Positions 12,205-23,999 of a stretch of 64,000 nt of DNA are shown here, in pieces. The stretch spans positions 123,145,682 through 123,209,681 of the forward strand of contig CM061229.1 in the NCBI GenBank assembly GCA_030844895.1, read 5' to 3'. The notes under the pieces are model-generated. The model saw only the letters and a list, made by a program, of their open reading frames with translations. It was not told the origin of the DNA and made no database searches. The position numbers and the translations under genes are program-made. Every line of letters begins with the position of its first letter. Positions within the stretch are counted from its first letter, which is position 1. This DNA comes from Ambrosia x helenae. Its lineage: Eukaryota; Streptophyta; Magnoliopsida; Asterales; Asteraceae.

Positions 12205-14458
12205 TGATTGCCCAGTGTTGATGGGTGGGTTCATTGGGAAGTTACTCGGTGTCGGTGTCACGAAACTTGCATCATCAAATGGGTTGAATGGACTGTTTAA
12301 AAGGGAGTCCATGATGTTTTGTTGCTCGGTGTTCATCTGGGAAGGCGCCGGTTGGAAATGTGATGTACCTTGGGGGGGTACCGAACTGACCAGAAAAGGA
12401 AGCCCCCGGTTGGAAATGTGATGTACCTTGGGGGGTACCGAACTGACCAGAAAAGGAAGCCCCCGGTTGGAGATGTGATGTATCTTGGGCGGTACCGAAC
12501 TGAGCAATAAAGGAGTCAACATCAATTCCCATTTCATCATCAAAGAATTCGTTAATTGACCCGGTCTGACTATCCGTTGCCACTTCTTCTGTTTGAACCT
12601 CCACATTGGTTTCATTCCGCCTACGCCTAGGCGCTCGTTGAGGACGACTTCTGTCTGCAACCGAGGCAGCAGGTCTACCGTGAAGCCGTGAAGGGTAGTT
12701 CAAACGATCACCGACACCAAACTGTGACATCACTGTTTATGCAGTGCTTCGAATAACCCCAAGATTGGAGCTAAAGTCGGCAGGGACAGTCGCCATGATT
12801 TGGGACACTTCCCGGTGAATCTGCGTGTATCCTTCCATCTATAAAGTTCAAATAGTTATATATTAAAAAAGTTATCATTAACATATACACTTATATATAT
12901 ATATTTGAAAAAAAATCATATATATACCATCACTTGGGCAATCCCAGCGTCATCTTTGAAACCCGATTGCGATACCGGGAAGGACATTAGATTCGTCATG
13001 TATCCCATGGTTCTTTCTAAGTACCATTCCATATAACCGGGATACACGGAAGGAAATGGCGTTTCTTCCCCGCCCACTATTCTATTTTTGTGGTCATTCC
13101 ACGACTGCACATACTCGCTATGAAAGTTTGCAAACCAAGATTCGTATGGTCTGCCAGAACGGGTTAATTTGTGCAGTTCGGTGTGGACTTGGGGGGTAAA
13201 GGGTGGTCCCTTAGGAATCCATTGACGTAATCCAAATTGCTCATGACCCTACTAGCTTGGTGGTATTCCACCACCTGAAACCACACAAGAAAGCAATCCG
13301 AACGCCAACAATCACTCCCCTCTGTGCAACTTTGAGGCAATATCCCTATGTATTGTGCATAGCGTCTCCAAATAAACTGTTGCAATTTTTTTTAATAAGA
13401 AACACTATTAGTCTCATAATGTATTTTACTTGTAACACAACATCAACGGTCTCATACCTGTTCAGCATGTAAATTTTGTAGTTGTGATCGTATCTGTCTT
13501 AACGATCGCGAGGCAACCTCCTTTAATTCGTGCTTACCTTTCCAGCTGTAAAAAATAATAAAAAAACGACTTAGTTTATTTAACAAATAATTATTTTATA
13601 TAATATATACATACATAGCACCATAAGGTTTTCCAGGCATCAACCGGGTTGAACACTTGGGGATAGTACACTGATTCGTGTCCAGGCCCACAACTGGAGT
13701 ATAATCATAGGTCCTCCAATTGTTTTATCAGTGGAGACTACAGCTTTACACATATTTCTGTACAAACAAGCCAATGCAGCACTCCCCCAACTATATTGAC
13801 CACATCTTTCTAACGATTCAAGGTGCCTTAAAAATGACAATGATGTGAAACCGTTAGAAGAGTCAGCAAACAATGTGTTACCCACAATAACCAAGACCAC
13901 ACAACGTGCTTGTTGTGTAATCTGATTCATATATGCCCCTTCAGGCAGAACTTCTTTTACTTTGTTTATAAGGTATCTTGTTTTAATAGAATTTCCACTC
14001 AACATTCCCGCCTCCGCCTCTATGCCCAACAAACCCCCAACTAGCTGTATTCTATCTTGGGATGACCATTTTTCCTCTGGTCCTCCCAATGGGGGACCGT
14101 TGACTCGCAATCCCAAGAGCACGTTCACGTCCTCTAAAGTCACCGTCGTTTCACCAAACGATAGGTGAAACGTGTGAGTTTCTGGACGCCATTTTTCTAC
14201 CAACGCGGTTATCAAACCACGGTCATAAAGCAGGTATCCAACATCAAGAACCCCACCAAAGCCTGCCATTCTAACCATCTCTTCAACATTGGGGTTTAAC
14301 GGATTTTTTTAATGGCAGAAAAATAATGCCTGGTCGCCCCGCCTAATATCAAGCTCTGTGGCATGGCCAGCATCATCTTCGAACAGATAAGCCGAACGAT
14401 GTTGTGGTTGCAGCCATAGAAGCTCATTGTTTCTTGGACCCGGGTGTAAATGTGCCAT
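12121..14458 (-). pseudogene. PMD gene B, convergent diverged paralogue of gene A, damaged
   Basis: Start ATG 14456-14458 (MAHLHPGPRNNELLWLQPQH). Exons 14458-13615, 13545-13458 (88 nt, the same length as gene A exon 2), 13376-12928 and from 12838 down, all with GT-AG borders. PMD signatures: EKWRPETHTFHLSFGETTVT, LEDVNVLLGLRVNG, LQLWAWTRI. Lesions: TAA at 14309-14311 beside a T-run, a one-base loss near the end of exon 1 (about 13645), a one-base loss in exon 3 near 13245, TAA at 12737-12739 and a G-run length change near 12370. The tail carries a basic patch (PRRRRNE) and three copies of a QFGT-x-QGTSHFQPGASFS repeat, then an Asn/Pro-rich end. Gene A lacks this tail, which may be the ancestral C-terminus. 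Confidence 0.82.
12340..12505 (-). repeat. Three tandem 54-57-bp units in the PMD gene B tail
   Basis: Three consecutive units encode QFGT-x-QxTSHxQPGASFS-like peptides. Units 1 and 2 are almost identical at the DNA level. A 7-G against 6-G difference at about 12373 shifts the frame between units. Confidence 0.8.
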
Positions 14459-14759
14459 TTTTTTAGATAATATGCTTGTAAAATTATCTTCTTTAGAATG
14501 GTTAGTATATCTTCTTTAGAAGAGTGAGTTAGAATGGTTAGTATGTATGTATGTATGTCTAAGAAATGGAGAACCGTTCCTTCCATATATATATTCAAAT
14601 GCATGAAATTGATTCCATGCAATTGATTAGATGTTACTCTGCATATTACTATTACAATTCAGAATCCATTTTCTTTAGCTCTCACATTTACATTTACAAT
14701 GTGCATGATTTGATAGTGTGTAAGATTGTGTAAGAGTTAAAGACTAAAAATCGTAGTGC

Positions 14760-15030
14760 ACACTCCCGCAATCTAAATTACTTCCGCAATCTTGAATCCC
14801 ACACCCGCAATCTAAGATTGCGGGTCTTCCATCTTGGCAAGCTCCTCGTCCACATCATCAGGTACCCATGAGCCATTCTACAATATCGATCAAGTCTGCC
14901 AAGTCACACAGCCACATCACCACACCCACAATCTAAAATTGCGGGTCTCCCACTTTCACAAACTCGTCTCTGACATTTACCAATAACAAAAAAAAACTTG
15001 CAAATCCTACTATTTTGGCAAAAAAAACTC
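14760..15030 (-). repeat. Right TIR region of the MULE, with palindromes
   Basis: Inverted counterpart of 9876-10110. It has the same CCCGCAATC / GATTGCGGG palindrome intact at 14804-14824, a degenerate copy at 14925-14945 and half copies at 14765 and 14783. The outer 25 bases mirror the left end apart from small changes. Confidence 0.85.
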
Positions 15031-15124
15031 CATCGTTCGTGGGGTTGACCAACGTCCCACTACTACATCTCAACACTCTTTCCTTGAAGAATAACAGTGG
15101 GCAAACTCTACAAAAGTCAAAGAT

Positions 15125-18100
15125 ATGAAGAAATCTTTGATCTTTTATACATTTTCCCTCTTAATTTCATGTTTTTTGTCCACCATGTTCGCCGATTCAT
15201 CTCAAGACTCGCTTCTTGGATCAGCCCGCGTTGTTTTCCAGGTCAATTTTACTTAAAGATCCTTTATTTGATTCTTTGTTTGGTTATTGTGTTGCTGTTT
15301 TAGTGCTTAATTAATTCCCCAAGTGTAACTCTTGTGTTTTTAGGGCTTTGTTTTGTCATATTTTTAGGTTTTAATAAAGAAAGTTGATTAATATGGTAGA
15401 GGGGTTATAGGGTTATGATGTAAAGATTTTTGTTTTTGAAATGCAGTTCGTTGCCATAAAGTTGTTATTTTTATGTTCTTTATGATATGTTTATGGTTAT
15501 AGTTGAAATCTAAATCAATACTATGATTTTTTTAGCATCGCTTTAGAATATGATTACAACTAGGTTATGTCCCTGGATCCTCACGGGATTGACAAATCTA
15601 ATATTAAGACAAAGTATGTGTTACGATGTAGTATAGAAATTAACGTACTGTAGTATGAGAAAGCAACAATTTTAGTCAGGTGAATAAAAATGTAAATGTG
15701 AGAACCGGTAACCAGTAAACACATTGCTAATCAATGGGACCATACGTTTGGTACATGCGCTTTAAGGGGGGTTAAGGAAGGGGGGGGGGGGACTAGTGGA
15801 AACTGGATTCGAATCTGGTAGTGGGACTTGAGCGATTGCAGTTTATTCAATTTGTTGTCGGACTTTTATTTTTAGCATCTCTTTAGCCACACTATCTCAT
15901 TATATTCTAACTTCTTGATATAGTGTCTTGTTCTATGGTTAAAATGATACATTAAAATTTTCTTTTGTTTTATTAATTTATTTTTCACTTGTTGATAATA
16001 GTTATGGTAAGATATATGCTCATTGGAAATGTTTATAAAAGCATGGTTTAAAAATACGGGTGAGGCGTGCGCCTCGAGGCGCGCCTCAAGGCGAAACGCT
16101 AAGAAAACAAATCTGAGGCGCGCCTCATGGGGTTCAGATTGTACATACGCCTCTAAGGGCGGAGGCGCACATAGGTGGTTTAGGCTATTTTTGACTTTTT
16201 GGGTCATTTATTTTATTTTTGATGTTATAGACTTTCCTAGGTGAATTATTTTATTTTTTATATGATACATAATTTTTATATTTATTTTTTGATTGCGCCT
16301 CTGGCTTATGCCTCGGTTCTTCTCGAGGCTCATTTCCGTTCTTTTAAACTTTGATAAAAAGGTAATATGTACATAGGTTTTGGTTGAGGCAAAAATATGT
16401 GCACTTGTAGAACAATATTGAAATTGACCAACTGCTTTGTAATATTTGATGTGGATTCCCCACTCTGCGTCTCTGCTGATATACACCTGGGTAGGCTAAA
16501 ACGACTATAAGGCTTGAGTTCAAAGGTAACGGTAAAATAGGATAGTCTGCAGTTTCTTTAGATACAGAAACACCACCAAACAAACGGTAATGCAGCGGTG
16601 TCGAAGCCGAGGATATAGATTCACTACTTCGGTTCAGAAATCATGTCTAAGAACACCACACAACATGCCACGGTTGAGCTAGTAAAGACATTCAGTTTAA
16701 CTCATAATCCAATGAGATAAATTAACACACATCTTTTTCATTCTAAAAACTCACTGACCATTGTTCATTTATTCAATTTGACTACATAAAGGAACTTACT
16801 TGGGAATGCAAACCCATGTTGCTACAATTAGGGAAGTGGAAAAAAACTACTTTTGAAAAAGCAAACAAAACAAAGTAATATAGAAATAAAATGCATAAGG
16901 AAATTCAAAATTCAAACGCTGCATGATAGGGAAACGTGGTGTGCATGTGTAGGTTGCATGGCTGGGATTCTTCACGTTGGATTTTCATCCGCACCCGTCT
17001 AAATGTAATTGAACCGCCTTTGACCCGCATCCTCTGACCGATGGCACCAACGTCAAGTTCAACGGCTAGGATATTCAAATTGTCGCTAGATTGGCCATCA
17101 TCTGCACTTGGGAACAAGAAAGTTCATGTTGCATTGCTAAAATTGAAAGCAAAAATATATAACTAACTTGATTGAACTTGAAGTTGAAATTTTCTTTGAA
17201 CCTTAGAAATTCTTATATTAGTGTATAACTGATTTGTTTGAGCTACAACTCTACAACATATTTTTTAATTTATAATGATTAGACTTGAAGTTGAAATTAG
17301 TTAGCCTTTTCCAATTTCTACTTTCGTTTGCCTTACCTTTGCCTTGGTTTTGCGGTTTTGCCTTAGCCTGTTTTTCCTGTGATGCGCGCCTTTTGTACAT
17401 AGCCTTGATTTCCTGCTGCTTTGTCCGAGTTCAGTATGCAGTGTATGCAGCATCCTTCAATCACCAATATCAATCCTAGACTTAACTATTACAACATAAT
17501 CCTAATAGTATCAAATATACACATACTTTACATACAATCACTTGTTAATTATATTTACATAAACACAAATAAACCTAAGTTTGAATTTACTAAATAACAC
17601 ATGTTACTTTCTGGTTCTTTGCTCTTTGCTCTCTTATTTGTTCCTACTATTGTTTTCTTAGTTTTATGTTACCGGTAGTGTATTATTATTATTAGTACTT
17701 TTTGTCTTGTTGTTTTGATATTCTTTACCCACACTATGTTATGTGCTTTATGGGTTTACTACACTTTATAATATGGCAAAAGAAAAAAAAGTGGGATCAG
17801 CCGCCTCTCTATCTCTTGAGATAGAGGAAAGGCTTGTTCGTCCCACCCTCACCAAACCCTACCATATGAGTGCGATTTTACAAGGTATGTTTTGGTTGTT
17901 TGTTTAAACTCTCCGAAAAGAGTATGGATCCTCAAAAGTCAAAAGCACATTCTATTTTAACAAAACTTTAAACTTTTAGGGTGACATGTAATCTTTTAAC
18001 ACAAAAGGAAGAAGAAACTATCAGTCTATCACAAACTTGCTTTGACATGGACATGCGCTTTTAAAGAATGACTAATGAACATAGATATTTACCACAAGCT

Positions 18101-21100
18101 GGAGATACTTATGTATTATATATGCATATTATTGTAACATTGTCAAGATTTTCTGTTGGATCAATGATCCCACAACCAATAGCATGAAAAGTAATGGAAG
18201 TTCTGTGTAAAATAAGGCATTATTCTTGAGTCTTTAACAATGTTGCAGAAGGCGCTAGGCGGGCGCTAAGGTCCAGCCTAGGGACTAGTTGGGACTAGTC
18301 GAAATTAGGCGTTTTGGTATTTTTATACGTATTATACACACACACACACACACAAATTTAGGTGTTTTTGAAAATATGTTAAGATATATAGTATATACAC
18401 ATAATACTTAGATATATGCACATAATACTAAGAAATACTTAGAAATTTAAAAAAAATTAACAAAAATTACAAAAACCACCGCCTAGGCCCGCCTAATGGC
18501 CAAAATGCCCAGATCTCCGCCTAGGGGCTTATTCCTATATTAGTCACCACCTAGGCGGCCGCCTAGGCCGATTTTTACAACACTGGTCTTTAATTGTTTA
18601 ATGTTAACTGACATGGATTTTTGCCAATTTATGAATGTAGACAAATTACGGGGACATTGAATTGGTTTTTACCCTAGCGTGGCTCCACAGACAGTTGAGC
18701 ACATTTACAAACTTGTTCGTTTGGGGTGCTATAATACAAATCACTTCTTTCGGGTAAGTTTAAAATTGAGAACTAATAGTTAATTTGATTGGTGACTTGG
18801 CGTATTAGTTGTTAAGCGGATGATAAAATTATGAGGATGTGAACAGGTGGATAAGGGGTTCGTTGCACAAGTGGCTGATGTGGCTGGTGGGAGAACCGCT
18901 CCTATGAATGAAGAACAGAGGAAAGAAGCTGAAAAAACAATTAAAGGTGAATTCAGTGATGTTAAGCATGTACGAGGAATTCTTTCTATGGGGAGGTAAA
19001 TACCATTTTCTCAATGGAAAATGATATATCGTTAGTATAGTTGCTTTAGATCTCACATATTTAATCAAATGATATTCGGTCTTTGTTGACCGCTATATTT
19101 ATGTAATTGATTGGCCATTTGTTACATGGGGTGCGGTTGAAAACTAAAAACGCCAGCGTTAGTTTTGTAACTTGGAAAGTACTAACTTTGAATTCCAAAA
19201 TAAGACATGGACAATGATTTTCATTGGATTAAATGTTTTAAGTTCCAATTGTCTTGTAAATAATAATTTTCTATTGGAGGAATGAGAGACTCCATTGTAA
19301 CCAGAATTATGGATTTGGCAATTACTGATGAATGATCAGAAGCATTAATTATTATTTCAAAATAATGCAGGATATTACCTGCTTTGCTTCCTTTAAAGTA
19401 AATTAAGAATAAAGCATTGACATAGTCACATAAATTGATTTTAGGTATTCAGATCCAGACAGTGCTCAGTCCTCATTTTCAATGCTTCTTGGAGATGCTC
19501 CACACCTTGACCATGAGGTTCGCTCGTTTGAGTTTCTTAACTTATGCAAATGATATTTTTTGGATAATTTTCTTGTATGATGTCAAAAGCGCACAAGGCA
19601 TGAGCCTAGGTGTTGAAGCACAGCCCAGTGCACCTTGTGTGCTCTAGCTTAGAAGGCGACCTTTCAGGCTCTAAGACGCAGCTTCCGGGGACTTTCCGGC
19701 TAAAACCCGGCCAAATTCTGGCCAAAATGGTAAAAAAAAACCCCTAAAAAGGCTGAAATAAACCTGAATAAACCTAGAATCAACCTAAACTAGCCCTAAA
19801 CAAGTCTAAAGCATGTCTAAAATCCCTAAATATTGTATTTTATACTAAGCGCCTAGCTCAAATAAGTCCTCACAATTTAAGCTCCAGGCTCGGCCTCTAT
19901 GCCTTGTGTGCGTCTATGCGCTTGGACAACATAGATTTTCTTAGAACTTGGTAATTGTTTTTTTTCTTATCAGTATGCGATTTTCGGAAAAGTTACCAAA
20001 GGCGATGAGACACTAAAGAAGCTTGAGGAATTACCCACTCATCGTGAAGGGATATTTGTCATGGTACACTTTTTTCACCTTTTCTCGCATCTCATCATCT
20101 TCAACAATGATTCAAATATCTAAAAAGCTATGTTATATAAAACACACATATTTGAAATTGTTTGTTGTTTCAAAGGCTTTCTGTTATTAAATGGTGATTG
20201 ACCAACCCTCTGATTTTTTAACTTTTCTTCTGGTTCAGCCGACCGAGCGCATCACAATTCTGTCAACATACTACTATGGTGAGTAATGCATGTCTTTACA
20301 CCTTCCAATTTAAAATATGTAAGTAACCGATATTAGGTTATTTCAGTAATCTTTCATATTCCTTCTTATGTTGGTAATCTTTAAATGTGATTTAATTTAG
20401 GAACCAGCATTACATAAACAAAAATATGATCGAAGTAGGGGTCTTATTGATTGCTCTGCCACAAATTGAATGGTATACGATGCACTATGCAGATAACCTC
20501 GTTGCATAATGCAAGTGCCAAAGCTTCATGAGGTTTTTAGGAATGGAAAGTTTTAAAAATAAAAAAAAATCTCTTCATCTATTACTATCGGCAAATATAC
20601 ATCTCATCTAGAAAAGTGATACCAGCTAAAATGTTGTCACGTCTCCTAATTATTTGAGATCCTTATGACTAGAAATCAGCCTAACACAATTCTAACGCTC
20701 CTGTTTTACGTCTAATTGATTTGTATAAAGATAAGTTTTCACTACTATAGTATAAAAATTCTACTCCATACCAAGAAATTCCCAAACTTCTCTCTTTGGG
20801 GGATACTGCATGAAATTTGCAACATCTCTATTTTTCAAAAATTTCAATCTAAAATTACGTTGTTAATATCAAAATCAGATACACAAATTGATGGTACTTA
20901 TTGGGGTCCACACAATTCTTCTATTTTCTTTTTATTGAATAGTTATTTCATATATTTGTGTAATAAGTATTTTCCGATCCTCTTTCCAGTGAAGAAGATG
21001 GTGACTTGACCACCATTATTAATGCAATGGTATGTTATTTGCCATCAAGGGCATTTGTGAGGATAGATATTGGTATAGGAAAGTGAGCAAAAGATGATTT

Positions 21101-22404
21101 GAATGTAAAATCAACCGGCCAAATATTAAAAGTTGAGTGGTGTATAGTGGCCAAAGGTTTTGTTATCTAACATAGTGACCAAACAAATGTTTTCGTTCCC
21201 TTCTTTAGGCCTATACGGTATAGAGGTGTTAACGAGCCTAGCTAAGCCCGAGCTTGAGCTTGTCAAAGCTTGATCTCGGTCCTTTTGAGCTCTATTTCTA
21301 CAGCTCGAACTTGGCTCATGAGTAGTTTTTAAAGCTCAAGCTTGAGCTCGTGCTAGACTTGTTTTTCATTTTTATATACATTTGTAGTTACGTTGTGCAC
21401 CGCATTCAGGCTGGATGGTGTAGATGGAGAGCAACTACACTACAGGGGTATTGTGTGATAGGAGGTTTCCTATTAAGTTAAAGGGGGAATTTTATAGGAT
21501 GGCAATTAAACCTGCTAATCTGCTATCTTATATGGGACTAATTATTGGGACATCATGAAATCACAAGCACACAAGATGGAGTTAGCATAGATGAGGATGC
21601 CGAGGTGGATGTGTGGACACCCAAGGTTAGACCAGATAAGAGATGAGGTTTTTAGGGAAAGATTGGGTGTAGCTAGTATATCAGATAAGATAAAGGAGGG
21701 GAGATTGAGATGGTTTGGGCATGTAAAGAGAAGGCAGACGAAAAAGCCGGTTAGAGCGATGGAAATCTTGACGGTAGAGGGGATGAGGGGTAGAGGTATA
21801 CCCAGATTAACTTGGGATGAGCGGATTAGGCAAGATTTTCTCGGATTACACCTCTCTGAGGACATTGACCAGGATAGGAGCTCGTGGAGACACATGATTA
21901 AGGTTAAGGACTTTTAGTCAAGCTCGATAATAGCTTGGGCTCAGGCTCGTTTTATTAATTGAGCTCTAATGGAGGCTCGAGCTCAGGCTTGTGCTTTTTA
22001 ACCTTGGCTTGTTTACAGTTACACCCCTAATAGGGTATATTTATGATTATAAGCTGCATAACATTAGTCAACTAGATTAGAGGCATTAATATTTTTGATG
22101 AAATTTGTAGCTTGTTGGCAATACTGATCACAGCATTAAGTGTTAGGTTAAGGGTAGCTAATGATTTAATAATTATATAACAGATACAGAGATGGAAACT
22201 TGTCAACAGGATAAGTCGATACTTAAGAGGAGGCTTGCTGCTTCTGCTGTTGAGATTGAAAGACAGGTAACCCTCCGCAGTTTTTAGCCCGTACATTTCA
22301 AATAAATACTTTGTTATATGGAATTGAAAAGAATATGTTTTTCTCTTTAACTTGAATTGAAAATGGTTTATGTTATGTTGCAGAGGATGAAATGCTTCCC
22401 GTGA
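15125..22404 (+). CDS. CYP23: Cyclophilin-type peptidyl-prolyl cis-trans isomerase, CYP23-like, eight exons
   Basis: Exons 15125-15241, 18641-18753, 18847-18995, 19445-19517, 19974-20063, 20239-20278, 22184-22266 and 22384-22404 (TGA), all with GT-AG introns. About 228 residues: an N-terminal hydrophobic segment (LIFYTFSLLISCFL) that looks like a signal peptide, then the cyclophilin fold with NTNHFFR, KGFVAQVADV, FSMLLGDAPHLD and YAIFGKVTKGDETLKKLEE, ending RQRMKCFP. Order, length and end match plant CYP23. The family catalyses proline cis-trans isomerisation; the leader suggests the secretory pathway. Anomaly: exon 2 is 113 nt where codon phase requires 114. A G is missing at about 18664 (TTGGTTT where the family needs GGT TTT), so as written the frame fails after residue 47. 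Introns 1 (3.4 kb) and 6 (1.9 kb) are swollen by transposons. Confidence 0.92.
16042..16353. mobile_element. hAT-like MITE in cyclophilin intron 1 (312 bp)
   Basis: The ends CATGGTTTAAAA and, inverted, CAAAGTTTAAAA are terminal inverted repeats, followed by GC-rich GAGGCG/CGCCTC words unlike the surrounding AT-rich intron. The flanks are TATAAAAG and ATAAAAAG, which would be an imperfect 8-bp duplication. No coding capacity. Confidence 0.55.
17787..17910 (+). repeat. 3' tail fragment of an RTE-type LINE or derived SINE, intron 1
   Basis: AAAGTGGGATCAGCCGCCTC, then a CTATCTCTTGAGATAG hairpin and CGTCCCACCCTCACCAAACC, ending near GGTATGTTTTGGTTG, resembles the conserved 3' tail shared by plant RTE LINEs and their SINEs. 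Recognised by pattern only. Confidence 0.5.
18238..18585. mobile_element. hAT-type MITE in cyclophilin intron 1 (348 bp)
   Basis: Exact 8-bp duplication GTCTTTAA at 18230-18237 and 18586-18593. Ends are CAATGTTGCAGAAGGCGCTA and, inverted, CAGTGTTGTAAAAATCGGCC. The 8-bp duplication and CA(G)TG start are typical of hAT elements. The interior carries GCCTAGGC palindromes and a CA microsatellite near 18340. Its right end is 48 bp before exon 2. Confidence 0.9.
19575..19934. mobile_element. hAT-type MITE in cyclophilin intron 4 (360 bp)
   Basis: Exact 8-bp duplication ATTTTCTT at 19567-19574 and 19935-19942. Inverted ends GTATGATGTCAAAAGCGCAC and CTATGTTGTCCAAGCGCATA. It fills most of the 456-bp intron and ends 39 bp before exon 5. 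Confidence 0.88.
21228..22030. repeat. GAGCTC-rich repeat in intron 6 split by a LINE fragment
   Basis: The left part (21228-21390) starts AGGTGTTAACGAGCCTAGCT. The right part (21918-22030) ends with the complement of AGGGGTGTAACTGTAAACAA. The two halves look like one inverted-repeat element opened by the LINE piece. Related to 9408-9800. Confidence 0.55.
21395..21925 (+). pseudogene. C-terminal reverse transcriptase fragment of a non-LTR retrotransposon (RTE-like LINE)
   Basis: Degenerate HRIQAGWCRWR (about 21400) and PIKLKGEFYRMAIKPA (about 21465-21515), then an open frame 21591-21917 with MRMPRWMCGHPRLDQIRDEV, GRLRWFGHVKRR, RGRGIPRLTWDE and DRSSWRHMIKV, closed by TAG. This is the usual C-terminal block of plant LINE reverse transcriptase. 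The catalytic core is absent. Same strand as the host gene, inside intron 6. Confidence 0.85.
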
Positions 22405-23999
22405 CGAAAATTAGGTATGAAAGAAGCAACAACGGTTGTAGGGTATCTATCATATTTATTTTTGATACCGACAGGGAATTAAAAGCTCGTTAATATGCAG
22501 GAAAAAAAGAATGTAGCTGGCCATGGAAGAAATGTCGAATTACTTGCAGCATCAACTGTTTGTAGATGGTCAAGGTGGGCCTGGTTCCATCGACCCGTAG
22601 AGACAACCCAACCATACTTCTCATAGACATACCCATGTGCAGATCACATGGTTAAGGTAAATAGGGTACACTAGAGCTTTTATTGATGGCTGCCTTGAAT
22701 GCAGACACATGTGGATTGCGTTTGGTTGTTATGCTAATAGACAAGAATGAGGTGATGGTTCTTTCATGTCCGCGTCATGTGTGTCGTCTCCATTTCTTTA
22801 TTTTTCAGGTTTTCGGTTTTTATCACACACAAAAAAAATCTGACAGATGGACCTTTGGGGTGTAGCTCCCCACCAAAGCATCAAGAATTATGTTATGGTA
22901 TCTGGGAAAATAAAAAGATTTTGACTTTTCATTCTCAAGTGGTCAAATCTTTTCAAATATTATGCATCAAGACTTGTCTTGTGTGGGAAAAGATTTGACT
23001 TTTCATTCTCTAGTGGTCAAATCTTTGCAAATAAGCATCAAGAATTGTCTTTGTGGAAAAAAAGATTCTATTTTTCTTTCTCCATCAAATCTTATGATAT
23101 TGCATTTACTTATTCTCCAAGTGGCCTTAAGATTTTTTTATTATTTTTTTTCAAATTGTTTTTGGGTTTTGTGGGACAAGATTTGAGTATTTTTTTTTTC
23201 TTTTTCAAAGTGGTCAAAGCTATACATAAGAAAAAAAAAAAGTATATGCAAATGTTACAAATTTATTGGGGATGTATATGGACAATGGCTATAGGATGGT
23301 GAATGGCCCTAGTGACAGCATATGGGCAAATTAGGAACACAGCACATGGTTGAAAATTAGGTTTGACTTGTGTCTCAATTGACACTTGCTTCTTTTAACA
23401 GTTTCTTTAGGTGCAAGAGGATAAGGCATGGTCCTTTTTTGGACTACATGTAAGTTACTACATGGGTGGTTGGGAATATTATGAGAAAGCAAAAAAATAA
23501 CTTCAACTGTCAAAATATACAGGGCGGTCCTAACTCCTAAGAATTATTTTCTAAGGGGTATGATGGAGGGGTTTAACCGAACTTTTAAGGGATGCGGTCG
23601 GGATTTTTGCTTATAATTTACACTATTTTTTTCTTTTAAGGGAGGCGTCCGCCCCCTTAAATAACGCATAGGTCCGCCCATGAAAATATATCAAACTTGT
23701 CTCATGCTTTGTACCTTCTATTCCAGGGTGTAAGTAGCAAAAAGTTGACCATGTGACAATTTTTTTAGATAAAATATAACTTCATTTCATAAAGCACAAC
23801 TTATATTAGGATAACAGGTAAACTGGCAACAAGCAACGCGACACCCCGTTCTGAATAGCGAAACTTAACCCACTAAAACAGACCCTTGCCCATTGGGGGT
23901 CTAAATATTGATGTGAACGACTCGTTGGACTCTACAAAGGAACCAAACAACTTCTTGCACCAGAGAGCCTAAAGTATCTAAGGCTAAGAGGACAAAATC
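22405..23999. other. Cyclophilin 3' flank and intergenic DNA
   Basis: The 3' UTR probably ends within a few hundred bases of 22404; no clear polyadenylation signal was singled out. No other gene is visible. The 107- and 74-codon open frames near 22960-23300 are low-complexity reads of the T-rich repeat described separately. Confidence 0.5.
22880..23110. repeat. Three diverged tandem copies of a 70-90-bp unit
   Basis: Units starting CAAGAATTAT (about 22882), CAAGACTTG (about 22969) and CAAGAATTG (about 23040). Each then has AAAAGATT...GACTTTTCATTCTC and GTGGTCAAATCTTT. The third copy is the most diverged. Confidence 0.75.

Larger units (their letters stand above)
9876..15030. mobile_element. 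Complete non-autonomous MULE carrying two plant mobile domain genes
   Basis: The 10-bp sequence CATCGTTCGT is duplicated exactly at 9866-9875 and 15031-15040. Both ends begin GAGTTTTTTT read inward and continue as imperfect terminal inverted repeats of roughly 160 bp or more (9876-10110 and 14760-15030). The 5,155-bp interior has no MURA-type transposase. It holds two PMD genes pointing toward each other (10291-12204 plus, 14458-12121 minus). Long TIRs and a 9-11-bp target duplication are the hallmark of Mutator-like elements; PMD genes are known passengers of such elements and of Ty3 retrotransposons. It must have depended on a transposase encoded elsewhere. Confidence 0.9.

Noticed and set aside
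22979..23302. 107-codon open frame downstream of the cyclophilin
   Set aside because: Low-complexity Phe/Lys-rich translation of a T-rich tandem repeat with no domain signal.
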